From: Acidovorax sp. sic0104
GTDB lineage: Bacteria; Pseudomonadota; Gammaproteobacteria; Burkholderiales; Burkholderiaceae_C
Length of the DNA: 64,000 nt
Reading direction: 5' to 3'
Assembly: GCF_019219095.1 (NCBI RefSeq)
Contig: NZ_JAHUWH010000009.1
Span: 175,090 to 239,089 of the forward strand
Positions within the stretch are counted from its first letter, which is position 1; the number at the start of each line of letters is the position of its first letter. A program made the translations under genes and the position numbers. The notes below the pieces were generated by a model. That model had not been told where the DNA came from, searched no databases, and saw nothing but the letters and a program-made list of their open reading frames with translations. This document shows positions 25,040 through 33,344 of this stretch, piece by piece.

Positions 25040-26434
25040 TCACCCCTCCAGCATCTCCACCCGCAGCGACACCACCGGCCCCGCCACCGCAGGGTGAGCG
25101 CCCAGTGCGTGCACGGCCAGGTCCACCGTGGCCTGCGCCACCGCATCGGTCAGCACCAGCACCTGGGGCGCGCCGCCGGCGGGCAGCTGCTGGGCGCATG
25201 CCAGCTGCACCCGCGCCACGGGCACGTGCTGCGCTGCCAGCCAGGCGCCCACGGCCTCGATCTGCTGGGCCTGGTGCACGGGCACGCGCAGGTAGTGGCG
25301 GGTGTGCACGGCGGCGCGGGGCAGCACGGCCAGATGGTCGTGGATGGCCGGGGCGTGAAAGCCCAGGTGCGGCACGCGCTGCGCCGCGTGGGTGCCGTCG
25401 AGCCGGGCCACATCCACCAGGTCGGCGATCACGGCCGAGGCAGTCTGCTCGGATCCCGCGCCTGCGCCGTAGTACATCGTCACGCCCGAGGCGTCGCCTT
25501 TGACCATGATGCCGTTCATCGAGCCGTCCACATGCGCCAGCAAGTGATTGGCGGGCACCAGCGCGGGCTGCACGCGCAGCTCCACGCCGTCGGCACCATC
25601 GCCGTCCTGGCGGCGCCGCGCCACGCCCAGCAACTTGATGCGAAAGCCCAGTTGCTCCGCACAGGCCACGTCCAGGCCCTGCAGCGCAGCGATGCCCTCC
25701 ACCTGCGCGTCCGCAAAGCGCAGCGGCATGCCGAACGCGTTGGCCGCCAGCAGCGTGATCTTGTGCGCGGCGTCGATGCCCTCGATGTCGAAGGTCGGGT
25801 CGGCTTCGGCGTAGCCCAGCGCCTGCGCCTGGGCCAGGGCCTCGGCAAAGCCCACGCCTTCGTCGCGCATCTTGCTCAGGATGAAGTTGGTGGTGCCGTT
25901 GATGATGCCGGCCACCCATTCGATGCGGTTGGCCGTGAGGCCCTCGCGCAGCGCCTTCACGATGGGGATGCTCACCGCCACCGCGCCTTCGTACGCCACG
26001 GCCACGCCGTGCTGGCGTGCTGCGGCAAAGATCTCGTTGCCATGCTCGGCCAGCAGCGCCTTGTTGGCAGTGACCACATGTTTGCCCGCACGGATGGCGG
26101 CCAGCACCCAGTCGCGTGCGGGGCCGGTGCCGCCAGCGGCCTCCACCAGCACATCCACGTCGGGGTGGGTGGCGACCTGCATGGGGTCGTTGGTCAGGGC
26201 CACTTCCTTGCCCACCACGCTCATGGCGCGGGCGAGGCTGCGGGCGCAGACCACCACCACCTTGATGCCCCGGCCCGCGCGGCCTGCGATCAGCGCCTGG
26301 TTGCGCGCCAGCACGCGGAAGGTGCCTGCGCCCACGGTGCCAATGCCAATCATGCCCACGCGCAGGGGGCGCATGGCCGTGGCGGACGACGGCAACGACG
26401 GGGCTTCGAGGGACTGGACTGGATCGCGGTACAT
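25040..26434 (-). CDS. hom: Homoserine dehydrogenase
   Basis: 464 residues. NAD(P)-binding GMIGIGTVGAGTFRVL at ~residue 25, VVTANKALLAEHG, the catalytic signature AGIINGTTNFILSKM, and a C-terminal ACT-like region typical of the stand-alone bacterial enzyme. It reduces aspartate semialdehyde to homoserine for threonine, isoleucine and methionine synthesis. No thrC follows; the next gene is convergent. The start at 26434 has a GGAGAAG ribosome-binding site. A leader peptide and terminator upstream indicate attenuation. Confidence 0.93.
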   Translation of the reverse strand: MYRDPVQSLEAPSLPSSATAMRPLRVGMIGIGTVGAGTFRVLARNQALIAGRAGRGIKVVVVCARSLARAMSVVGKEVALTNDPMQVATHPDVDVLVEAAGGTGPARDWVLAAIRAGKHVVTANKALLAEHGNEIFAAARQHGVAVAYEGAVAVSIPIVKALREGLTANRIEWVAGIINGTTNFILSKMRDEGVGFAEALAQAQALGYAEADPTFDIEGIDAAHKITLLAANAFGMPLRFADAQVEGIAALQGLDVACAEQLGFRIKLLGVARRRQDGDGADGVELRVQPALVPANHLLAHVDGSMNGIMVKGDASGVTMYYGAGAGSEQTASAVIADLVDVARLDGTHAAQRVPHLGFHAPAIHDHLAVLPRAAVHTRHYLRVPVHQAQQIEAVGAWLAAQHVPVARVQLACAQQLPAGGAPQVLVLTDAVAQATVDLAVHALGAHPAVAGPVVSLRVEMLEG

Positions 26435-26467
26435 GGACTTCTCCGGCTGACGAACGAACAAACAAAA

Positions 26468-26492
26468 AAACCCAGCTGCCAGAGCTGGGTTT
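26468..26492 (-). terminator. Attenuator terminator upstream of hom
   Basis: On the minus strand AAACCCAGCT and AGCTGGGTTT form a 10-bp stem with a 5-base loop, followed by a T run (TTTTTTTGTTTG). It stands 34 bp before the hom start and after the leader peptide, so it can block transcription into hom. Confidence 0.85.
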
Positions 26493-26530
26493 CATTCACA
26501 TTCGTCTTGGGGGAGAAGAGAGCGATCACC

Positions 26531-26572
26531 AGGTGGCTGCCGAAACGGCCACCTGCGCGTGCTCAGGTGGCC
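26531..26572 (-). promoter_or_regulatory. Alternative hairpins of the hom attenuator
   Basis: On the minus strand GGCCACCT, AGGTGGCC and GCCACCT follow one another. The middle copy can pair with the first (which overlaps the leader stop codon) or with the third. Mutually exclusive pairing of this kind is usual in translation-coupled attenuators. Confidence 0.65.
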
Positions 26573-26697
26573 GCGGGGGTAATGGTGGTAATCATTCGTG
26601 CAACCACAACGGCCCGCGTAACGAACGCGCGCTGCATCATGCCCATGCCTTGGAAGGCAGTGGCGCGTGCGGCGAAGGCGGGGGTGGTGTACGACAT
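26563..26697 (-). CDS. Putative Thr/Ile-rich leader peptide of hom
   Basis: 44 residues from the ATG at 26697 (MSYTTPAFAARATAFQGMGM...); starts at the internal Met cluster are also possible. The last codons read RMITTITPAAT-stop: four Thr and two Ile within nine residues, resembling the control codons of thrL in E. coli. It ends exactly inside the first arm of the switching hairpins and 71 bp before the terminator stem. Role inferred: a ribosome stalling for lack of Thr-tRNA or Ile-tRNA lets transcription pass into hom. Confidence 0.7.
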   Translation of the reverse strand: MSYTTPAFAARATAFQGMGMMQRAFVTRAVVVARMITTITPAAT

Positions 26698-26821
26698 GAG
26701 AAGGTGCAGTGTACCTGAGGGTGCGGGGCGCGCGTCAACCCTGGTTGGTGCGGTGTGTTGCGCGCAGACGCCGCACACCGGGCGGCAAATGGACAGGATG
26801 TCCAGGTAGTTTCAGGCGATT

Positions 26822-26879
26822 TTGCTATCGATCTAATAGCTTCCTGCGCTGGTTGGAAGCGCGTTGGAAGCCTATTTGT
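26822..26879 (+). repeat. Dispersed ~58-bp repeat, copy D
   Basis: Begins TTGCT, then ATAGC and GCGCT at the shared spacing, then a GAAGCGCG/GGAAGCC block and a T-rich end. Its last bases contain the stop codon of the DUF72 gene on the minus strand. Confidence 0.65.
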
Positions 26880-27696
26880 CCTTGAATGGCTGCACACCCA
26901 GCTGTGCCATCAGCTCGATGGCACCCGCGGGCGCCCGCTCCTTTGCGCCGTTGATGAAGTACACGAACACATCGCGCGGCCGCTCACCGCCCGTCCACGC
27001 GCGCACGCCATCCGCCCACTGCGTGATCGCCTCGGGCGCGTAGCCCGTGGGCACCTCTGCCTGGCTGCGCATCAGCCGCAGGTAGGCGAAGTCCGCCTGT
27101 GCATCGGCAATTGCCGGGAATTTCTCGGAGTCGGTGTGCACCGGCACGCAGCCGTAGCGGCGCGCCAGTGCGACGAAGGCGGGGGTGGCAAAGCTCTCGT
27201 GGCGCACATCGAGCGCATGGCGCAGGGGCAGGCCGTCCACGGCCTGGGGGAGCAGCGCGAGAAAGGCCTCGAAGTCGCCCGGCTCGAACACCTTGCCGGG
27301 CATGAACTGCCACACGATGGGGCCGAGCTTGTCCTTGAGCTCGGTGATGCCGCTCTCCACAAACCGCGTGACCGAGTCGCCGGCTTCCGCCAGCACGCGG
27401 CGATTCGTTGCAAAGCGGTTGGCCTTGAGCGAGAACATGAAGCCGTCGGGCGTCTCACCGTGCCACTTGGCGAAGGTCGGCGGCTTGAAGGTGCTGTAGT
27501 AGGTGCCGTTGACCTCGATGGCCGTGAGCTGGCGGCTGGCGTACTGCAGCTCCTTGCTGTGCGAAAGGCCCGCAGGGTAGAAGTTGCCGCGCCAGGGCTC
27601 GAAGGTCCAGCCGCCGATGCCGATGCGGATACTGCCATTTCTGCTACGTCTGGTGAAGGTGCTGTTGCTGGTGTCGTCCACGGCATTCCCCATCAT
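26872..27696 (-). CDS. DUF72 (YecE-like) protein
   Basis: 274 residues. IRIGIGGWTFEPWRGNFYPA, AIEVNGTYYSTFKPPTFAKW, FMFSLKANRFATN and DVFVYFINGAKERAP are diagnostic of the DUF72 TIM-barrel family. The biochemical role is not established. ATG at 27696 or 27693; the frame extends upstream without a better start. The stop codon lies in dispersed repeat copy D. It follows the sensor kinase on the same strand but begins before that gene ends only by a small gap (38 bp). Confidence 0.9.
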   Translation of the reverse strand: MMGNAVDDTSNSTFTRRSRNGSIRIGIGGWTFEPWRGNFYPAGLSHSKELQYASRQLTAIEVNGTYYSTFKPPTFAKWHGETPDGFMFSLKANRFATNRRVLAEAGDSVTRFVESGITELKDKLGPIVWQFMPGKVFEPGDFEAFLALLPQAVDGLPLRHALDVRHESFATPAFVALARRYGCVPVHTDSEKFPAIADAQADFAYLRLMRSQAEVPTGYAPEAITQWADGVRAWTGGERPRDVFVYFINGAKERAPAGAIELMAQLGVQPFKDK

Positions 27697-27733
27697 GAAA
27701 CCACGTTGGGGGCACTGTAGCAGCGGCTTCGCG

Positions 27734-29047
27734 CTACGGCTGCGGGCCGGGCAGCTCGACCCGCGCCTGGAGCCCCGGGCCCTCCTCGCGCGGCCCCAGC
27801 ACCAGCCGGCCACCCAGTGCCTGGGCCAGTTCGTTCGCAATGGCCAGGCCCAGGCCCGTGCCGCCGGTGTTGCGGCTGCGCGAGTCTTCCAGCCGCACAT
27901 AAGGCTGCAGCACGGCGGCCAGGTCGTCCTGGGGAATGCCCGGGCCCCGGTCCAGCACGCGCAGCAGCCATGGGCCGTGCGCCCCGGCTTCCAGGCTCAG
28001 CTCGGCCGCGCCGGCGAACTTGAGCGCGTTGTCGACCAGGTTGCACACCAGCCGGCGCAGGGCCTGCGGGCGCGTGTCGCAGGTGCCCCCTGCGGCGTGC
28101 AGCAGCGTCACGGGCAGGCCAGCGTCGGCGTAGTCGAACGCAATGCTCTGCAGCAGCGCGCGCAGGTCCACGCGCTGCAAGGGCTCCTGCACGGCCTGGG
28201 ACGAGCGCGCATAGGCAATGCCCTCTTCCACCAGCGACTGCATCTCGGCCAGGTCCGCGTGCAGCTTGCCCTGCAGCGCAGGGTCGTCGAGCAGGTCGGC
28301 GCGCAGGCGCAAGCGGGTGATGGGCGTTTGCAGGTCGTGCGAGACGGCCGCCAGGATCTGCATGCGCTCCTGCAGATGCGCCTGGATGCGCTGCTGCATG
28401 CGGTTGAAGGCCTGGGCCGCGCGCTGTACCTCGCGCGGGCCGTCTTCGGCCAGCGGCACTGCAGGGCGGTCGGCGCCCAGCGCATCGGCCGCGTCGGCCA
28501 GCGTGCGCAGCGGCCGCGTGGCCGCCCGCACGGCCCAGGCGCACAGGCCCACCAGCAGCGCCAATTGCAGCGCCAGCGCGCCCAGCACCCAGGGGGAGAC
28601 CTGCAGGCGGGGCTCGTCCATGTCCACGGCCAGCGGCGTGCCGTCGGCCAGCTGCAGCTGCAGGCGCAGCTCGGTGCCGGGCACGTGGGGGTCGATCACG
28701 CGCACCGTGCGGCCCGGCGGCAGCGTAGCGCCCACGGCGCCTGCAATCAGGCGGGCCATGTCGGACGGGTCCTCGGGTGCGTCCAGCGGCGCGGTCAGCG
28801 CGAACCGGTAGTTGCGGCGCGCCAGCCGGTCCATCCATTGCGGGCGTTCTGCGGCGGGCAGGCGGTCCAGCATGGCCATGGAACTGGCCACGTCGCTCGC
28901 CAGGTACGACACCATGGCACGGCGCATGGTCATGCTGCGTTCGGTGACCGCCAGCACGAAGGTCAGCGCATGCGCCAGTGCCAGGCCCAGCGCCAGCACC
29001 AGCAGGATGCGCCCGAACAGCGAGCGGGGCCACCAGCGCAGCGTCAT
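27734..29047 (-). CDS. Sensor histidine kinase
   Basis: 437 residues. TM1 about residues 13-33 (ILLVLALGLALAHALTFVLA), a periplasmic segment of ~110 residues, and TM2 near 155-175 (WVLGALALQLALLVGLCAW). HAMP follows (RAATRPLRTLADAADALG). The H box is AAVSHDLQTPITRLRLRADL, the N box LVCNLVDNALKF, then DRGPGIP and GGTGLGLAIANELA. EnvZ/OmpR-type class I kinase. Its start overlaps the regulator stop by 4 bp (ATGA), so the pair works together. The signal is unknown. Confidence 0.92.
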   Translation of the reverse strand: MTLRWWPRSLFGRILLVLALGLALAHALTFVLAVTERSMTMRRAMVSYLASDVASSMAMLDRLPAAERPQWMDRLARRNYRFALTAPLDAPEDPSDMARLIAGAVGATLPPGRTVRVIDPHVPGTELRLQLQLADGTPLAVDMDEPRLQVSPWVLGALALQLALLVGLCAWAVRAATRPLRTLADAADALGADRPAVPLAEDGPREVQRAAQAFNRMQQRIQAHLQERMQILAAVSHDLQTPITRLRLRADLLDDPALQGKLHADLAEMQSLVEEGIAYARSSQAVQEPLQRVDLRALLQSIAFDYADAGLPVTLLHAAGGTCDTRPQALRRLVCNLVDNALKFAGAAELSLEAGAHGPWLLRVLDRGPGIPQDDLAAVLQPYVRLEDSRSRNTGGTGLGLAIANELAQALGGRLVLGPREEGPGLQARVELPGPQP

Positions 29048-29817
29048 GCGGCGGCCTCTCCCGGCGCGGGTGCGGTCGCCTGTGCGGCCTGCACGTCGGC
29101 GCAGAACACATAGCCCTCGTTGCGCACCGTCTTGATGTAGCGCGAGCCGCGGGCACCGTCGCCCAGCCGCTGGCGCACGCGGCTGACCAGCAGGTCGATG
29201 GAGCGGTCAAACACATCGGCATCGCGCCCCTGCGTGAGCTGCAGCAGCTGGTCGCGCGTGAGGATGCGCTGCGGGTGGTCCAGCAGCACGCGCAGCAGCC
29301 GGTATTCGGCGCCCGACAGTGCCACCACCGCGCCGGTGGCATCAAGCAAGTGGCGCGCCGTGGTGTCCAGCCGCCAGTCGCCGAACGCGAGATGGCGCGC
29401 GGGCTCTGCCACGGCCAGGTTGGGCGGCAGCATGCGCGTGCGCCGCAGTACGGCGTGGATGCGCGCCAGCAGCTCGCGCGCGGCGAAGGGCTTGGTCAGG
29501 TAGTCGTCCGCGCCCAGCTCCAGGCCCAGGATGCGGTCGGCCTCGTCGCTGCGCGCGGTGAGCATGATGATGGGCAGCGGCGGCGCGCCCGGGCTTCGCA
29601 GCTCGCGGCACAGCGCGATGCCGTCGGTGCCGGGCAGCATCAGGTCCAGCACCAGCAGGTCGATGCGCTGCGTGGCCAGCACCTCGCGCATCTGCCGCCC
29701 GTCGGCCGCCACGCTGACCTGCAGGCCCTGGCGCTGCAGGTACTCGGCCGCCAGCTCGCGGATGCCCGCGTCGTCATCGACGATCAGGATGTGGTCGGGC
29801 GGGGGCGCGGTCGTCAT
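29044..29817 (-). CDS. OmpR-family response regulator
   Basis: 257 residues. Receiver domain HILIVDDDAGIRELAAEYL with acidic pocket, phospho-acceptor D in LLVLDLMLPGTDG, T in IIMLTARSD and K in DYLTKPFAARE. A winged-helix output follows (VVALSGAEYRLLRVLLDHP, RDADVFDRSIDLLVSRVRQR, YIKTVRNEGYVF). Start fixed at the ATG 29817 because the frame before it is non-coding in character. Its stop overlaps the kinase start. It is divergent from the DUF2147/CcdA/thioredoxin group, a possible target. Confidence 0.92.
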   Translation of the reverse strand: MTTAPPPDHILIVDDDAGIRELAAEYLQRQGLQVSVAADGRQMREVLATQRIDLLVLDLMLPGTDGIALCRELRSPGAPPLPIIMLTARSDEADRILGLELGADDYLTKPFAARELLARIHAVLRRTRMLPPNLAVAEPARHLAFGDWRLDTTARHLLDATGAVVALSGAEYRLLRVLLDHPQRILTRDQLLQLTQGRDADVFDRSIDLLVSRVRQRLGDGARGSRYIKTVRNEGYVFCADVQAAQATAPAPGEAAA

Positions 29818-29995
29818 GGGCGTTGATTGTCCAGACTTTGGCGCCGCGTGGTGATGCCCCAGTAGGCCCGCATGTATCTGAACTTGTCTGGCGCCGCTGC
29901 CGACAAGCGCGCATACCAAAAGGCCTGTGCACGACAAACGGCCGATACGTGCGCTGGCTTCAATGCAGTCTTCCTGAACTTCACGAGGACTTGCC

Positions 29996-30529
29996 ATGAA
30001 ACCCTACACCGCCATCGGTGCCGCTGCTGCCCTGGCCCTGGCGCAGGTTGCCGGCGCGCAAGAGACTGCCATGCAGTCCACCACTGCCGGGCCGCCGGCA
30101 TCGGCATCAATACCCCACCCCAAGGCCCCCCTGGGCCGCTGGATCACCGAAAGCGGCAACCTGGAAGTGGACGTCGCCCCATGCAACGGCCCCACCGCCA
30201 GCGGCGGCTCGCGCACCGGCTCGACCACCCTGTGCGGCAAGGTGGTGCGTGTGCTGGCCAACCGGTCCATGAGCGCACCCGGCACCGACATGGCTGTGGC
30301 AGACGCCCGCCCCGCGCTGGGAATGACCCTGCTGTCGGCCCTGCGCGATACCGGCGGCGGGGACTATCAGGGCGAGATCTACAACCGAGAAAACGCCAAG
30401 ACCTACCGCGCCACCCTCACCCCCGCCGAGCCCGACCAGTTGCTGGTGCGCGCCTACGTCGGCATCCCGCTGTTCGGCAAGACGCAGGTGTGGCGCCGCC
30501 CGGCCGCAGAACACGGGGGTGCGCCATGA
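29996..30529 (+). CDS. DUF2147-like secreted protein
   Basis: 177 residues. Signal peptide residues 1-21 with AxA-type cleavage (LALAQVAGAQ). The mature part has LGRWITESGNLEVDVAPCNG, LCGKVV and the later AKTYRATLTPAEPDQLLVRAYVG of the DUF2147 calycin-like fold, which carries a cysteine pair. Function unknown; these are periplasmic. Its stop overlaps the next start (ATGA), so it is in an operon with CcdA and thioredoxin, suggesting a link to cell-envelope redox. Confidence 0.85.
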   Translation: MKPYTAIGAAAALALAQVAGAQETAMQSTTAGPPASASIPHPKAPLGRWITESGNLEVDVAPCNGPTASGGSRTGSTTLCGKVVRVLANRSMSAPGTDMAVADARPALGMTLLSALRDTGGGDYQGEIYNRENAKTYRATLTPAEPDQLLVRAYVGIPLFGKTQVWRRPAAEHGGAP

Positions 30530-31263
30530 CCATGGCCTCCACCTCGCCCTGGCTGGCCGTGGCAGCCGGCATGCTCACCGTGGGCGCGCCCTGCGTGCTG
30601 CCCATGCTGCCGGTGGTGCTGGGCGCTTCGATGGGCGGCAGTGGGGGCAACGGCGGGAGGGTTTCGCAGCGCACGCGCCCGCTGTTCATCGCGCTGGGCT
30701 TTGCGCTGTCGTTCGCGGCCGTCGCGCTGCTGTTCAGCAGCTTCACGCAGGTGCTGGGCGTGTCGCAGGAAGGGCTGCGCCGCTTCGCGGCCGTGATGCT
30801 GCTGGTGTTCGGCGTGCTCACGGTGTGGCCCCGGCCGTTCCAGTGGCTCAGCCAGCAGGCAGGCGGCCTGCTCGGGCGTGTGGCAGGGCTGGGCATGGGT
30901 TCGTCGGGGGGCAACTGGGGCGGCCTGCTGCTGGGGCTGAGCCTGGGCGCGGTGTGGACCCCCTGCGCCGGGCCGGTGCTCGCGTCCATCCTCACCCTGA
31001 TCGCCACCGAGCCGCCCGGCGTGGGCACCGCCGGGCTGCTGCTGGCGTATTCAACCGGCGCCGCGCTGCCCATGCTGGCCATCGCCTACGGCGGCCAGGC
31101 AGCGGCCAGCCACGTGCGCCGCTTGTCGCGCCACGCGCACCGTGTGCAGCAGGCCTTTGGCGTGGTGGTCATCGCCGTCGCGCTGGCCATGTTGCTGGAG
31201 GTCGATGGCCAGGTCATCGTCTGGCTGTCGCAGTTCTACCCCTCGTTTTCTGGCGGGCTGTGA
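30526..31263 (+). CDS. CcdA/DsbD-type membrane electron transporter
   Basis: 245 residues with six hydrophobic segments. The transporter cysteines are in VGAPCVLPMLPVV (TM1) and VWTPCAGPVLASIL (TM4). This is the DsbD beta/CcdA family, which passes reducing power from cytoplasmic thioredoxin to periplasmic thiol proteins. It overlaps the DUF2147 gene by 4 bp, and a Tat-exported thioredoxin-like gene follows 26 bp later, a natural acceptor. Confidence 0.9.
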   Translation: MTMASTSPWLAVAAGMLTVGAPCVLPMLPVVLGASMGGSGGNGGRVSQRTRPLFIALGFALSFAAVALLFSSFTQVLGVSQEGLRRFAAVMLLVFGVLTVWPRPFQWLSQQAGGLLGRVAGLGMGSSGGNWGGLLLGLSLGAVWTPCAGPVLASILTLIATEPPGVGTAGLLLAYSTGAALPMLAIAYGGQAAASHVRRLSRHAHRVQQAFGVVVIAVALAMLLEVDGQVIVWLSQFYPSFSGGL

Positions 31264-31289
31264 GCAGCCCGCAGCAAGGAGTTTTCAGC

Positions 31290-31874
31290 ATGACATCGCA
31301 CCCTTCTTCTTCACCCATTGTTTTGCCGCGCCGCGCCTTCCTCGCGTCTGCCGCTGGCGTGGCCGCAGCCGTGGCAGCGCCCGCCATCACCCGGGCGGCG
31401 GGCCTCGCTGTCCAGGCCGCCACGCTGCCCGACTTCGGCCCCGCGCCGGAGTTCACCGGCATCGAGCGCTGGCTCAACTCCGAGCCCCTCAGCCTGGCCC
31501 AGTTGCGCGGCCGCGTGGTGCTGGTGGACTTCTGGACGTATGCCTGCATCAACTGCATACGCACCCTGCCGCACGTGAACCGCTGGGCCGAGCTGTACAC
31601 GCCACAGGGCCTCACCGTGGTGGGCGTGCACACGCCGGAGTTTCCGTTCGAGCGCACCACCAGCAACGTCGAGGTGGCCATGCGCCGCCACGGCGTGAAG
31701 CACCCCGTGGCGCAGGACAACCGCTACGGCACCTGGAAGGCCTACAGCAACCAGTACTGGCCTGCTGCCTACCTCATCGATGCGCAGGGCCGCATCCGCT
31801 ACAAGCACTTTGGCGAAGGCGAATACGAACGTACCGAAGCCGTGATCCGCGCGCTGCTGGCGGCGCGGGGTTAG
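31290..31874 (+). CDS. Periplasmic thioredoxin-like protein (Tat-exported)
   Basis: 194 residues. Twin-arginine signal PRRAFLASAAGVAAAVAAPA at residues ~13-32. The thioredoxin fold follows with active-site CINC in FWTYACINCIRTLPHVNRW and TlpA/DipZ-like features (FPFERTTSNVEVAMRRHG, cis-proline region WPAAYLIDAQGRIRY). Likely reduced by the CcdA-type protein encoded just upstream. The partner substrates are unknown. Start set at the ATG with AAGGAG ahead. Confidence 0.9.
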   Translation: MTSHPSSSPIVLPRRAFLASAAGVAAAVAAPAITRAAGLAVQAATLPDFGPAPEFTGIERWLNSEPLSLAQLRGRVVLVDFWTYACINCIRTLPHVNRWAELYTPQGLTVVGVHTPEFPFERTTSNVEVAMRRHGVKHPVAQDNRYGTWKAYSNQYWPAAYLIDAQGRIRYKHFGEGEYERTEAVIRALLAARG

Positions 31875-31948
31875 CCCGCGCGCTTTGTTTCCCCCGGCCA
31901 TTCCTCTCCCGGGCTTGCCCCCATTCACCTTTGCAGGACCTTCACCCC

Positions 31949-33271
31949 ATGCCGTTCCCTCGTCTTCGATTCGCCTTGGTCACGCTCGCAGCCACCGCAG
32001 CCGCTGTCAGCATGGCCTCTGCCAGCCACGCCCAGGCACCGCAACTGCCGCCGCCCGACGCCACCCAGCCCGCCGCGCTGCGGCTGATGCAGGGCTTTCC
32101 GCCGCCGCCCGACAAGATCGTGCGCCTGGACAACATCCTGCAGTACCCCAACGTGCGCTGGGCCGCGCACCACCTGCGCGAACTGGGGCCCACGGCCGCA
32201 GTGTGGCGCGGCGCGGGCGCGCCCAGCGCATTGCCCGCAGCGGCCCGCACGCTGAACGACGCACTGCCCGTGCCCGACGGCAAGGGCGGCACCACCACGC
32301 TGGCCGACTGGCAAAAGGCCACCTACACCGACGGCCTGCTGGTGCTGCACCGTGGCCAGGTGGTGTACGAGCGCCACCACACCGGCATGCAGCCGCACCA
32401 GCCGCACGTGCTGTGGTCCATGAGCAAATCGCTCACCGGCCTGCTGGTCACCGAACTCATCCAGGAAGGCGCGATCGACCCGACAGCGCCGGTCCCTCGC
32501 TATCTGCCCGAGCTGGCCACCAGCGCCTGGGCCGATGCCACGGTGCAGCAGACGCTGGACATGACCACCGGCGTGCAATACGCCGAGAACTTTGCCGACC
32601 CGACGTCCGGCGTCTTCCAGTACCTGGCCGCCGCAGGCCTGCAGCCCGCGCCGCCCGGCAGCAGTGCCGCGAAAAGCATGGCCGAGTTCCTGCCCACGCT
32701 GAAGAAGGAGGGCGAGCACGGCAACGCGTTTGCGTACAAGTCTGTGGACACGGAAGTGCTGGGCTGGCTGCTGCAACGCGTGACGGGCAAGCGCTACGCC
32801 ACGCTGCTGTCCGAGCGCATCTGGTCGCGACTGGGCGCGCAGGAAGATGCGTATGTGTTTGCCGACGCCAATGGCGGCCAGTCCACCAGCGTGGGTGTGA
32901 ACGCCACGCTGCGCGACCTGGGCCGGCTGGGAGAAATGCTACGCGCCAACGGCCGCTACAACGGGCAGCAAATCGTCGCGCCCGCCACCATCGCAGAGCT
33001 GCGCAAGGGCGCGGACCCGGCCCGATTCAGCAAGGCGCCCGGCACCGCCATGCGCGCGGGGTACTCGTACCACAACCAGTGGTGGGTGCCGCACGATGCG
33101 GACGGCACGCTCGAGGCCAAGGGCCTGATGGGCCAGCACATCCACATCAACCCGGCGGCGGAGCTGGTGGTGGTCAAGCTGTCCACACACCCGGTGCCCA
33201 ACACGGCCTTCACGCACGCGGTGGACCGGCAGGCGTTCGCCGCGCTGGCGGCGGCGGTACGGGCCCGCTAG
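31949..33271 (+). CDS. Secreted serine hydrolase (beta-lactamase/NylB-like)
   Basis: 440 residues. Signal peptide 1-28 (LVTLAATAAAVSMASASHAQ). The SxxK motif is in LWSMSKSLTGLL (about residue 160), with the tyrosine motif region YKSVDTEVLGWLLQR after it, and a C-terminal GLMGQHIHINP. This is a class C beta-lactamase-related fold resembling 6-aminohexanoate-dimer hydrolases. Actual substrate could be an ester, amide or peptide. It follows the thioredoxin gene after 74 bp on the same strand. Confidence 0.88.
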   Translation: MPFPRLRFALVTLAATAAAVSMASASHAQAPQLPPPDATQPAALRLMQGFPPPPDKIVRLDNILQYPNVRWAAHHLRELGPTAAVWRGAGAPSALPAAARTLNDALPVPDGKGGTTTLADWQKATYTDGLLVLHRGQVVYERHHTGMQPHQPHVLWSMSKSLTGLLVTELIQEGAIDPTAPVPRYLPELATSAWADATVQQTLDMTTGVQYAENFADPTSGVFQYLAAAGLQPAPPGSSAAKSMAEFLPTLKKEGEHGNAFAYKSVDTEVLGWLLQRVTGKRYATLLSERIWSRLGAQEDAYVFADANGGQSTSVGVNATLRDLGRLGEMLRANGRYNGQQIVAPATIAELRKGADPARFSKAPGTAMRAGYSYHNQWWVPHDADGTLEAKGLMGQHIHINPAAELVVVKLSTHPVPNTAFTHAVDRQAFAALAAAVRAR

Positions 33272-33302
33272 GGCGGGGGGTGGTGTGCAGCCGGTGTCAC
33301 AC

Positions 33303-33321
33303 CACGGCCTTTACGGCCGTG
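33303..33321. terminator. Hairpin between convergent genes
   Basis: CACGGCC and GGCCGTG surround TTTAC. It lies 31 bp after the serine hydrolase stop, and no T run follows, so it is a weak terminator at best. Next to it CCTATGA is repeated three times (about 33323-33343), ending at the OsmC stop codon. Confidence 0.45.
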
Positions 33322-33344
33322 CCCTATGACCTATGACCTATGAC

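Noticed and set aside
24962..26809. 615-codon plus-strand frame and 512-codon alternative minus-strand frame over hom
   Set aside because: Both lack motifs; homoserine dehydrogenase signatures are in the frame 25040-26434.
30519..31874. 451-codon frame joining CcdA and thioredoxin regions
   Set aside because: Alternative frame in its first half; only its end coincides with the thioredoxin gene. CcdA is in another frame, so there is no real fusion.
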